A stretch of DNA of 64,000 nucleotides, taken from Gautieria morchelliformis (taxonomy: Eukaryota; Basidiomycota; Agaricomycetes; Gomphales; Gomphaceae). Below are positions 22,559 through 32,907 of the stretch, one piece after another. Positions within the stretch are counted from its first letter, which is position 1. The number at the start of each line of letters is the position of its first letter. The stretch covers positions 186,001-250,000 of the forward strand of contig WHVA01000029.1 of NCBI GenBank assembly GCA_015179125.1, written 5' to 3'. The translations under genes were made by a program, and so were the position numbers. The notes below the pieces were generated by a model, which worked only from the letters and a program-made list of their open reading frames with translations, was not told the DNA's origin and did no database searches.

Positions 22559-25500
22559 ATGTCTACCACAACTCTTACCACCACCGACCTCCTCCCTTCC
22601 TCGGTACCCAAGCTCATGGCCAACGGTCTCAACTGGACTGTGTACATGATGCGTTTCCAAGACGCTGTTGAAGCCAAAGGCTTGTGGGGGTATTTTCGAT
22701 GGCACGACCCCTCAGCCAACTGTCAGTGTACCGCCTACAACTGATGAAGAGGACGCCCTTGCTAAATGGGTCAAGGAGGACCGTACTGCGAAAGCGCTTC
22801 TGACTCACCGAATACCTGACTCCACCCTGATCTGCATACACGGCAGATCCTCCCTGACAGAACGATGGACACTGATCGTAAAAGAATTCTCAACGAAAGG
22901 AGCATTTGCACAAGCGGATTTGCATACCCATTTCATGGAGTCTAAGTGCCCTGACAAATCGAACATCCATGAATTCCTCGATGGACTGCAAGTCAAGAAA
23001 GAATAGTTAGCTACCTTCGGCATAGACATTGAAGAAAAGGATTACCAATCGATGATTATAAAATCCCTCCCCCACATCTCTCAGCCTTCACATCAAATCT
23101 CCTAGCTGGTGCCAAGCTATACAGCTCGACAAAAACTATCGACCCCGATGAACTCATTACGTTAGTATCTGAAGAGTATGAGTGTCACGTAGCTCAGCGG
23201 TCTAGATGCTCAGGGAACGTTAGTGGGAAAGGCAAAGACAAGGACGAGGCAATGTTTGTCTCACCTAATGGGAAGGGAAAGAAAGACGATCGAAAACCGA
23301 AAGGGATGTGCTGGAACTGCGGTGACAAGGGACACTACAAGAATAAGTGTCCCAAGCCTGTTAAAGAGACCGGTGACAAGAAACATGACTCACAAAAAGG
23401 GGGTGGCTCTGCAAATGCCGCTATCGAATCAGATGACGAAGAAGAGGCTGCTTTCTTCGCCGATCTCGGTGACGACGATGAGCTCCCGGTGCTGCTATCC
23501 AACTATGAATCCGACTCAGATGCTGAAGAACATACTGATGATTGGTTTTCTGAAATGGGCGATGACACTGAGTATATCAAGTCACAGGATAATGTTGACA
23601 GAAGCAAGTGTGCTTACTCAGTCAACATCTATGATGATCAAGTGGTCGCGGAAGCTGAAAATGCAAACACTGTCCACATCAAAGACAGCACAGAAGCAGA
23701 AAATCAAATGCACATCGAGGTATACGACTCCAGCTGCACCAGGCACATCACCCCATACCGCGAGGTGGTGACAGACTTCAAGGCTATAAGTCCTAAATTG
23801 TTCCAAGCTGCAAATAAACAGAGTTTCAATGCGGTTGGAACAGGTGAGATGGTGATAGATGTACCGAACGGAGTCACGACATCTCAGCTAAGGCTAACTG
23901 AGGTGTTGTACTCACCTGAGGTTGGCTATACCCTCGTATCAGTTGGAAGACTCGACAAGGCTGGTTTCACTCTGACATTTGCAGACGGCAAATGTGTTAT
24001 ACAAGAGCGAAATGGCCAGAAGGTCAGAACAGTCGAGGAATCTGGACGAGGCCTTTCCAGAGTCACACATGAGACCGATGCAGCGAATACTGCTGTAGAA
24101 ACACTCAGCTTGGACCAATTTCACCGGCGCATGGGACACATTGCCCCAGAGACAGCTAGAAAACTGGTTACTAACGGTCTGGTAACAGGAGTAAAGCTCA
24201 AAGTCTTACCATCAGGAAACCCCTTCTTTTGCAAGTCTTGCCTATATGCTAAGGTGACTCGCAAACCTGTCCCGAAAGCCAGGGAGGGCAGTCATGCCTC
24301 AAGCTTTGGCGACGAGGTGCATAGCTATCTATGGGGACCTGCCCCCAGTTGCCACCAAAGCTGGAAAAAGATACTATGTTACTTTCACAGATGACATGTC
24401 AAGATTAACGCACCTACATTTGTTGCGCACAAAAGACGAGGCCCTCGCAGCGTACAAAGAGTATGACACATGGTGTAACATGCAGCTGAATGCTTGTGTC
24501 AAGACACTTCACTCGGACAGAGGTGGTGAATACCTAGGCAAGGAATTCATAGTATACCTGAAGTCAAAAGGAACCACACAGAAACTCACCGTGCACAACA
24601 CCCCCCAACACAATGGAGTCGCCGAACGCCATAATCGAAGCATCGTTGAATGTGTATGGGCCTTGCTACACGCCAGTGGGTTGCCGAGATTCCTATGGGG
24701 TGAGGCTGCGCGCCATGTCGTATGGCTTATGGATTGCACGTCAACCAAGGCCTTTTCTGGAAAAACACCGTACGAAGCTGCCTTCGGCGAAAAGCCTGAT
24801 CTGAAACACGTGCAGGAATGGGGTGAGAGAGTATGGGTGCACATAGAAAGCGGCGACAAACTCAGGGGATGCGTGTCAGAGGGACGATGGCTCGGGATTG
24901 ATGAGCACAGCAAAGGGTATCAGATCTATTGGCCTGAAAAGCAAACGGTAGCTGTCACCAGGAACATTCACTTCAACAACTCAAGTTCCTCAGCTCCACG
25001 TCTCGAGGGGGAGGATTGGCAAGTTACCGAGACGGTAACTGACTCACCTTCCTCTCAAGGAGCTAAAACCACCGTTGCCTCAGTACCCCCCACCATCAAC
25101 CCACCTAGCGGCACAGCCAACCAAATTCCATCTGACTCCGAAGCTGAAGCACCCACCAAATGCATACGCAAGCCAAGTCAGTGAATTCGTGACATTTTGG
25201 AAGGACACGGAACTTCCACTCACTGATCCTCCGATCCAGTCATCCCAACAGGAGTTCAAATGCCTACTACCGTTGAAACAAACACAGAAGTTCTAGAAGG
25301 GGAAGGATCATCAGATTGGTTAATGCTAGCCGACGAACTTGATGAGTACGCACTTGTAGCTGAGACAAGTGAACTTGAAGCCATATGACCACAGTCCCTT
25401 GCTGAAGCCAAACGACACCCCGATTGGCATTTGTGGGAGGCAGCTATTCACGAAGAATTAGCAGTGCTCCATGATGCCGGTACCTGGAAACTCACCGAAG

Positions 25501-28230
25501 CCCCACCTGGAGCCAACATCGTAGGCTCCAAATGGGTTTTCTGCACCAAGAAAGATTCAGCTGGAAATGTGGTGTGTTATAAGGCTCGACTCGTTGCTCA
25601 AGGATTCTCGCAAGTACCTGGAGTGGACTACTTCGATACCTTTGCTCCTGTCGCAAAACTCGCCTCAATTCGCATGGTACTTGCCCTGGCCACTGCAAAT
25701 AATATGGAGTTACATCAGATAGATATCAAAGGCGCATATCTCAATGGAGAACTCACTGATAATGAGATGATCTACATGTCTCAACCCCCAGGGTACCACG
25801 CTCCAAGCTCTTCTGGTAAGGTTTGCCACCTACAGAAAACATTATATGGACTTAAGCAGTCTGGTCGACGATGGTATCAAAAACTCGTGGATATCATGCT
25901 TACCAAACTGCTCTTCTCTTGCTGTGATGTAGACCAGGCCGTATTCTTTCGCCGCTCAAATGATTTGCTTGTGATTGTTTTGGTACATGTCGATGATTGC
26001 ACGATTGCAGCAACAACAGAAATGTTAGCATAACAGTTCAAGGCAGGAATTGCGAGGCACGTCAAAATAACGGACCTGGGTGAACTACACTGGCTGTTAG
26101 GGATTGAACTCAAACGAGACAGAGAAAGACGTACCATTCATCTTTCCCAAAGGTCCTATATCGCCTCCATAATACACTGTTACAATCTCGATGACCTAAA
26201 GCCCGCGTCCACACCAATGCAACACGGTCTGTTGCTTTCGATGTCCCAAACACCCAAAACTACTGCCGAATGGGCTCTGATGTGCGACACGCTATACAGA
26301 GAGGCCATAGGATTGTTGATGTACGTGGCATTAGGAATACGCCCTGACATTGCCTTCACTGTTCAAAGCATATCCCTGTCATGACGCGTTTATCTCTCAT
26401 ACTCAGAAGCTCAAATTTCCTATTTTCTCACCCCACCTTCGTGTTCGTTCCGATCACCATTGTTATGTTCGGCAACCAACTCTCGCTGTTCGCGCCAACT
26501 ACCATAGCCGCGCCGCCAAATGCATGATCGACGTCCTGGGACTGACTCGGCAGTCATCACTGGGCCTACCACCTCCTCTGCTCAGCCCTCTTCCGATGGT
26601 GTTTGAATAGTTGGGTTGCCATGACCTGAGCATTTCCTGCACCTTGGTACCCCCATTTTCCCTTTCGCTACTCCTCCCCAGTGTTCGCTCGGTTTCTCCC
26701 TCGACCTCGACCTCTCCTCCCCTATGTCACCCCTTTTCGCCCTTCCTTGGATTTCGCTGAACGGATATTCGCTGCTCGCATCATTCGCCAGCAGGCACAC
26801 CACCAAAAAACACAATCGATACCATTCACCCGGCATGATGGTTCATCATTAACCCCATCGTCTTCTTAATTCAACCCCATTGGGCGTTCGTATGGTCAAA
26901 GCATGTTCGCAGGACATCCCCTCCATAGGCTGTGCGGAATCAACCCAGTAGACCAAGAGTCCGTGCAGGGTAGCATGTATGCGGGTCCCAAAACATGGTT
27001 TTGTCCATAAGTGCCTTCGCCACCTTTACTCTCCGTCGTTTCATATTTTCCCTCTTCTCACATTCTATTGTATGTTTATTCATCTATGTTGTATCATGGC
27101 TGCGCACCCCTATCCAACCCTGACTTGTGACGGCCTCTTTCCTATTCGCTGTTACCTTACGAGCATTCGATATAAGTAGTTTACATTTGCATGTATATTC
27201 CCCAGTTCAATTATCATACGTCGTCCATCTTGTGCAAACTTGACCTCGCTGTGATCATCGTCTTGAGCCTCTCCTTGAAGATTTCTATCTTCGACCAGCC
27301 AAGGACTTAGGCATCACTGGTGAGTTCTCATACTTCATCTTTGTTACCTTAGCCTTCAAACTACTTTCTGTGCTGTTGGCGAAGGGCTCCGAAGGAGCAC
27401 CTTCGCCAGCGAAGGGACCGTCGAAACTTAGACAGCCCTTCCGCGATATCTTGCACATTACGTCGTCAAGTGCTGCGAGCTATTTCGCTACGACTGTAGA
27501 TAGGGCGAGCCCCGTTCGGGCAACCCCCTTGTTTCGTGAACATTCATCGGTTCACTTATTCGCCGAACGGCATACTTATTCGCACAAGTTATTCGGGCAT
27601 TCGTTGTGTTCACTAATACACGATATTAACGCCTAAAAACCAATCTTGACAATCCTGATACTTGACGAAGTTTGGCCCTACTCACTGGAATGCAGTAAAA
27701 AGAATTTTTCAGTATCTAAAAGGAACTGCGAACCTTTGGCTGACTTACGGACATGCTAAAAACGCGCTGACCAGTTACGCTGACGCTGATGGCAGCATGG
27801 CGCAGGACAGGCACACTATTTCCAGATACGCATTTATAATTCATGGAGGTGCAGTTTCCTGGAGTGCAAAAAGGCAAAACATCATTTCCCTGTCCACAAC
27901 GGAGAGTGAGTATGTGGCAGTAACCCACGTGGCAAAAGAAGCCCTGTGGCTTTGCTCCCTTATCAAACAGCTTTCAACGACGAGTTGTCCGCCACGGGCC
28001 TGTTTTCTGACAACCAATTGGCTATTGCGCTCACAAAAGATCATCAGTACCACGCACGGACCAAGCACATAGATGTATGATATCATTTCATCCGCTGGAT
28101 CGTCAAAAAAGGAGCAGCTCGATTAGTCTACTGCCCGACTGATGACATGGTCGCAGACACACTCACCAAGGCTTTGCTGTCTGCAAAGGTCAAGCACTTT
28201 GCAGTAGAGCTCGGGCTGACTACGGTTTGA
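22559..28230 (+). pseudogene. copia-1 Gag-Pol, broken
   Basis: Gag starts at the ATG of STTTLTTTDLL. Frame changes occur near 22690 and near 24330, and there is a stop at 23004-23006. The zinc knuckle is CWNCGDKGHYKNKC (about 23310). The protease motif is DSSCT where DSGCT is usual (about 23727). The GAG-pre-integrase domain is HRRMGH...CKSCLYAK. Integrase has ...LHSDRGGEYLG... and the conserved Glu region PQHNGVAERHNR (24294-25184). RT spans 25431-26370 with WVFCTKKDSAGN and HVDD in place of YVDD, and a TAA at 26031-26033. RNase H resumes at 27657 after the solo LTR (ADADGSMAQD, LSTTESEYVAV), with a TGA at 28078-28080 where CGA is expected (KHIDV-YHFIR). It cannot make active proteins. Confidence 0.9.
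26377..27651 (+). repeat. Solo LTR, TGTCATGAC family, copy 1
   Basis: It starts TGTCATGACGCG and ends CAATCTTGACA, 1275 bp. It is flanked by ATCCC (26372-26376) and ATCCT (27652-27656), a 5-bp TSD with one C-to-T change. It splits the copia-1 RT/RNase H coding sequence. It has no protein-coding content. Related copies are at 48536, 56087 and 63735, all in the same orientation. Confidence 0.9.
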
Positions 28231-28237
28231 GGGGGAG

Positions 28238-28613
28238 TGTAGGAATGGCAACACAAGGGTGATGCAACCAAACCGTGTCACCTGTGTCACGCCATGTGAC
28301 AAACAACTTAGGGTTTCATTGTTCTTTTATAATTTCCATTGTCCATCATAAATAGGATAGTCCACTGCACAGCAGTCATTGTTCTATTTCCCCCATTGTT
28401 CCCTAGAGTATAAAAAAGCTAGCGAGTACATCTTCTTCCCTCAGTCGTTTGCAATACGAAGCGAACATTGAGGTAAGAGATATCCCAAGTCTCGAGTTAT
28501 TTCTTTACTTATCTATGCGTTGTAGTATTTCTCGTATAGGTGGTAATAACAATCAGTCGTTTGCAATATCGAAGCGAACACTGAGTATTTCTCGTATAGG
28601 GATTATTCTCACA
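28238..28613 (+). repeat. copia-1 3' LTR
   Basis: 376 bp, about 95% identical by eye to the 5' LTR (differences include GAACGG/GAATGG and CAACGC/CAACAC). The divergence indicates an insertion that is not very recent. Confidence 0.92.
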
Positions 28614-29243
28614 CATACTGGGAGGAAGTGGATGGTGCATTCACACCGTAAGTGGAGGTGTGATTCCGTACTTGTGCACCGTACTTGTGGGAGCGGCATA
28701 GACACCATACAGAGAGAAGACGTACATCGCGTGCCTATGGACCATACTGGGAGGTCCCTCTAGACCGTACTCGGGGGCTCCGTGTGGTGGAGGATGAAAG
28801 CAAAGGTCATAACAAATTCAGTACATTTGGGTAACATATAGTATATATATGTGTATATTTGGTGGTGTCAAACGACAATCCTCGATGGCAGCAACAATGG
28901 AGGTTCCCACCCAAAGCCTTGGGCCTAAGGGCTGGGCTCGGGCTTCCCAGATCTCAAGCCCAGCCCTTCCAGCAGGCTTTCTGAGGCTTGGGCCAGGCTC
29001 GGCTTGGGCTTTCCAGGGCCAGGCTTGGGCTCAGCCCGGGCTTAAGCCTGACCCGGGAGACCACTAGTTCGGGCCGAAGCTTGAAGTTTGACTACCCCGT
29101 GAATGATTATCCTCAATTACTCAGATACAGTCGTGGACACACAAAGCCCGCTAGCTGAGCAAAATTTTGGCAAGACCTGACCTGTAAATCAGACTCGCAG
29201 CCCTCGAAGGACATGGATCAATTGCTCTAGTAGGACTAGTGTG

Positions 29244-29724
29244 TGTCAGGGGACACCCTGTTTTCCATTTCCAGTTCCGAAACCACACCCAGTTCCGACT
29301 CCATTTCCGACTCCGCTTCCAGTTCCGATTCCATCTCCGCCTCCGCTTTCGGAAATGATTCCGCTTCTGGGAGAACTTCCACTAGTTCTGTTCGCCTTGC
29401 CAGTTCCACTCCAATTTCTGAGTTCCACTCTCGGAACAGTGTCGGAATTCAAGCGACTCGCGTAATAGGTGGCATCAAGGGTCGATCAAGGGTCAGGGAG
29501 ATGCAGGGTTGATGGCGGGTGCCAAGTGTTGTCCCTGGCTGCGCAGCATAGTATAATATGGGCTCACTGACATTGGGGGTCCTTAGACTTTTCTCTTTGG
29601 ATTTCCCCTTGTCAGGTGAGAATGCCCCCTCTTGTATGCTCTGTCCATTTATACAGACTTTGGATTTCCCCTTGTCAGTTGTGTGGTAGTGTGATCTCCA
29701 CAACTAGCCAGGGTTGCCCTTACA
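29244..29724 (+). repeat. gypsy-1 5' LTR
   Basis: TGTCAGGGGACACC...GTTGCCCTTACA. The first half is a run of TTCCGA/CTCC-rich repeats, also readable as the Ser/Asp-rich C-terminus of Pol. The second half carries the TATA box and transcript start. Confidence 0.95.
29552..29594 (+). promoter_or_regulatory. LTR promoter: TATA box and predicted transcript start
   Basis: TATAATA (29552-29558) lies 33 bp upstream of AGACTTTTCT (29585-29594). That decamer is exactly complementary to the element's primer-binding site. If the transcript begins at 29585, as Tf1-type self-priming requires, the TATA-to-start spacing is canonical. The arrangement is conserved in gypsy-2 (38310-38319 complement). Confidence 0.7.
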
Positions 29725-29726
29725 GC

Positions 29727-29736
29727 AGAAAAGTCT
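29727..29736 (+). promoter_or_regulatory. Self-primed primer-binding site
   Basis: AGAAAAGTCT lies 2 nt after the LTR and is the reverse complement of AGACTTTTCT at the predicted RNA 5' end. There is no match to a tRNA 3' end (no TGG at this position). In Tf1/sushi-type chromoviruses the mRNA 5' end folds back and primes reverse transcription. The same site is present in gypsy-2 at 38168-38177. Confidence 0.7.
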
Positions 29737-29911
29737 CTCCCCTAGAGGACCGGCGGTCGTACCGCGTGTTGCATTCGCCATAGGTGCGTTCGGAATCCGA
29801 GACAGTGACTCGGAAATCGCAACCTCTTCCGCACACACAGCATATGACAGCCCCTCTTCTTACGTCGAGCTCCCAACCTCGGAAATCCCGACCCATATTT
29901 CTCCTTCCGAC

Positions 29912-31086
29912 ATGGATCCGGATGATCGTCTTCGGAATATGGAGGAGGAATTGACGCGGAACCGGATGAAGACCGACGCGATTGAAACAGCCTTACAAGC
30001 GATTTTGGCTAAGTTAGATATTCCACAAAGTGGTGTAAATGAAATGCGGGATGATCCGGATTTCGGAAAAGCAGAACTAGCAGAAGAGAGAAAGTCCGCG
30101 AAGTTAGCGAAGGTCAAACCCGCAACTCCGGCGGACTTTGATGGAGATCGGGAGAAGGGACGCGCATTCTTCAACACATGCAGCATCTACTTCGCAATTG
30201 TCGGAGACCTCTTTCCGAACGACCAGGCTCGGATTCACTGGGCATTGTCCTTTTTCAAATCGGACCGCGCAGCCCGTTTTGCAAACAAGGTGATCCGACA
30301 TGAAGCAAAGGGCAAGGGGAACTACTTCCGGGACTGGGACGCCTTCGAGAAAACATTTTCCGACCAGTTCTGCCCGAAAAATGAGCAGCTCACAGCCCTT
30401 ACGAAGCTCGAGGGGACCAGCTGGTACCAGGCCAGGGAGCCGGTCGATGACTACATAGATCACTTCCAGGAGCTCATAGACCTTGCGGAATATGACGACG
30501 ACAAGACAATCGTCATCAAATTCCGACCAGGACTTGATCCGACACTCCAAAACCAAGTTGCGCTGCTTGGGGATGGAGCTCCGGATTTTGATGACCCGGA
30601 AGGGTGGTAGCAAGCTGCGCAGAAGGTGTCTCGGAACAGGGAGGCAAATGAGGCCTTCGTGGAGACGAGCCGGAACATGACATGCAGTTCCACTCGTCCT
30701 ACTCCACCTGTGCCAAAACCCGGAAGCGCATTCATTCCCACACGGAAAATATTTCCGATACTTGGTCCGCCTGCTCCTATTAGGAACCATAGCCCCCTCC
30801 CTCGAAGAGTGGCCCTGCCCCGATGGATGTTGACCGCATGCGCGGAAAAGGCCACGGAACTATCACCTGCTTCTGATGTCGACAACCAGGCCACTATGCT
30901 CGTGAGTGCCCCCAAGCCTTTGATATCCGGCTTATGACCACAGAGGAGAAACTCGAGCTCCTTCCAGAGTTCCTCGCACTTGCGGACATAAGCGGAGTGC
31001 CCACTGCGGAAGGAATTTCCGAAAATGCGGAATATGGTCCACCGGAAGCGGAAGATGCGTCGGATTTTGTGACACACAGCGGGTGA
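29912..31086 (+). pseudogene. gypsy-1 Gag, broken
   Basis: It starts at the ATG of MDPDDRLRNMEEEL. A coiled N-terminus is followed by the retrotransposon Gag core (ADFDGDREKGRAFFNTC, FSDQFCPKNEQLTALTKLEG, YIDHFQELIDLAEYDDD). It is damaged by a TAG at 30608-30610 (Tyr in gypsy-2), a 1-nt deletion near 30797, and a TGA at 30874-30876 inside the zinc knuckle, where gypsy-2 has CFRCRQPGHYAREC. The Gag stop overlaps the start of the Pol frame by a -1 step (GGGTGAGATG), as in gypsy-2, so -1 frameshifting may normally link them. Confidence 0.9.
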
Positions 31087-32427
31087 GATGTGTGCCCCTG
31101 CTGCCTGTACATAACCGGTTTGCCTGTCTTGAAGTAGAGAATGAAAAGCCCCCACTCCCCTCACTTCGTACAGACCCACCGGATAAAGTCACACAAAAAC
31201 CAAATCCAACACCCCATCCATCCCGCATCCGCCCTTGGGAGAGACGCCTTCCGAAGCGCTATGTTGTTGCTGCCACCCCTGGCCCCAAGTCACTAGTCAT
31301 TAAGGTGGAGATCCAGACGACAGATACGGCGGAAGTCAAATCTGGACCCGCCCTTGTCGATTGTGGGGCCACTGGTCAGTTTATGGACCGGGACTATGTG
31401 GAACGGAACCGACTGACCACACGGAAGTTGCAACGTGCAATCCCGGTGTTCAATGTGGATGGAAGCCCCAATGAGGCAGGGTCCATCACGGAGATAGTAG
31501 ACACAATTCTCCGCTACGATGGGCACTCAGCATGCACTTCCTTTGCAGTCACCAGCCTGGGGAAGCAGGACATCATCCTCGGGTTTACCTGGCTTCAGGA
31601 GCACAACCCGGAGATCAATTGGCAGACTCGGAAGGTACTGATGAGTCGATGTCCAGCCAAGTGTCACATGTGCAGGTCGGAAGTGCGGAAGGAGCGCCAG
31701 GAGCAGCGGAAGACCGAACGGCTCATACAGACATGTCGTTCTGGCCCCCATCCCCTGCTTGCAGAAGATGACTCGGAAGCGGAATTTGAACCGGATCCCA
31801 CTTCCAATTCCGATTCCGATTCCGATTCCGACTCCGACGTCATCCGACTCAGCCCGGAAGACATTCTGGCGGAAGGGGAGCACTTGCTGTACGTAAACCT
31901 TCCGCCGGAAGTGGAACGCATCCGCGCCACCGGAAATATTTCGCAACGCCTTGCTGAAGCCTCCAAGAGGCATGATAGAGTAGAGGCGGAAATTCCGGAG
32001 TACCTGCGGGAGTTCGAGGATGTCTTTTCCAAGGAGTCGTTTGATGCCCTGCCTCCACGGAAGCTGTGGGACCATGCCATCGAGTTGGAGCCTGGGTCAA
32101 AGCCCACCAACTGCAAGGTCTACCCGCTGTCACCCAAGGAGCAGGTAGAGCTCGATGCATTCCTCGCGGAAAACCTCCGTACAGGGAGGATCCGCCCCTC
32201 CAAGTCACCCATGGCATCTCCGGTGTTCTTCATCAAGAAGAAGGACGGCTCGCTCAGACTTGTGCAGGATTACCGGGCCTTGAATGCGATCACGATCAAG
32301 AACCGGTACCCCATTCCACTCATTTCGGAATTGATCACACAACTCCACGGGGCGAGGTACTTCACTAAGCTGGATGTCCGCTGGGGCTTCAATAATGTCC
32401 GGATCTGGGAGGGAGACGAGTGGAAGG

Positions 32428-32907
32428 TGTCAGGGCAACCCTGGCTAGTCGTGGAGATCACACTACCACACAACTGACAAGGGGAAATCCAAAGTATGTA
32501 TAAATGAACAGAGCATACAAGAGAGGGGGTTCTCACCTGACAAGGGGAAATCCAAAGAGAAAAGTCTAAGGACCCCCAATGTCAGCGAGCCCGTATTATA
32601 CTACGCTGCGCAGCCAGGGACAACGCTTGGCACCCGCCATCAACCCTGCATCCCCCTGACCCTTGATCGACCCTTGATGCCACCTATTATGCGAGTCGCT
32701 TGATTTCCGACACTGTTCCGGGGCGGAAGTCGGAAATTGGAGTGGAACTGGCAAGGCGAACGGAACTGGTGGAAGTTCTCCCAGAAGCGGAATCGTTCCC
32801 GAAAGCGGATGCGGAGATGGAATCGGAACCGGAAGCGGAGTCGGAAATGGAGTCGGAACTGGGTGTGGTGTCGGAACTGGAAATGGAAAACAGGGTGTCC
32901 CCTGACA
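32428..32907 (-). repeat. gypsy-2 3' LTR
   Basis: 480 bp. In element orientation it starts TGTCAGGGGAC and ends GGGTTGCCCTGACA, giving longer matched ends than gypsy-1, which ends CCTTACA. The adjacent polypurine tract is at 32912-32921 (complement). Confidence 0.95.

Larger units (their letters stand above)
22134..28613 (+). mobile_element. Ty1/copia element copia-1, defective
   Basis: It is bounded by LTRs 22134-22506 and 28238-28613 and by a perfect 5-bp TSD, CATAC (22129-22133 and 28614-28618). The order Gag, protease, integrase, RT, RNase H is diagnostic of copia. The primer site directly after the 5' LTR reads GGTTATTGGGCCCC. The GAGGGGGAG polypurine tract abuts the 3' LTR. A 1.3 kb solo LTR of another family is inserted between RT and RNase H. 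Confidence 0.93.
21967..29066. mobile_element. Non-autonomous hAT-like element carrying copia-1
   Basis: The left end reads TAGTGTTCTCCGGGCTCGG. The right end, reverse-complemented, reads TAGTGGTCTCCCGGGTCAGG. Both are followed by GGGCTCGGGC-type sub-terminal repeats typical of hAT ends. The flanking 8-mers GGCCGGGC and GTTCGGGC match at 6 of 8 positions, so the TSD is only probable. The element's own DNA is about 620 bp (21967-22133 and 28619-29066) and encodes no transposase. The rest is the copia insertion. Confidence 0.6.

Noticed and set aside
29243..29512. Ser/Asp-rich frames inside isolated LTRs as stand-alone genes
   Set aside because: The frame is the LTR-encoded end of Pol; in 5' and solo LTRs it has no upstream Pol or start.
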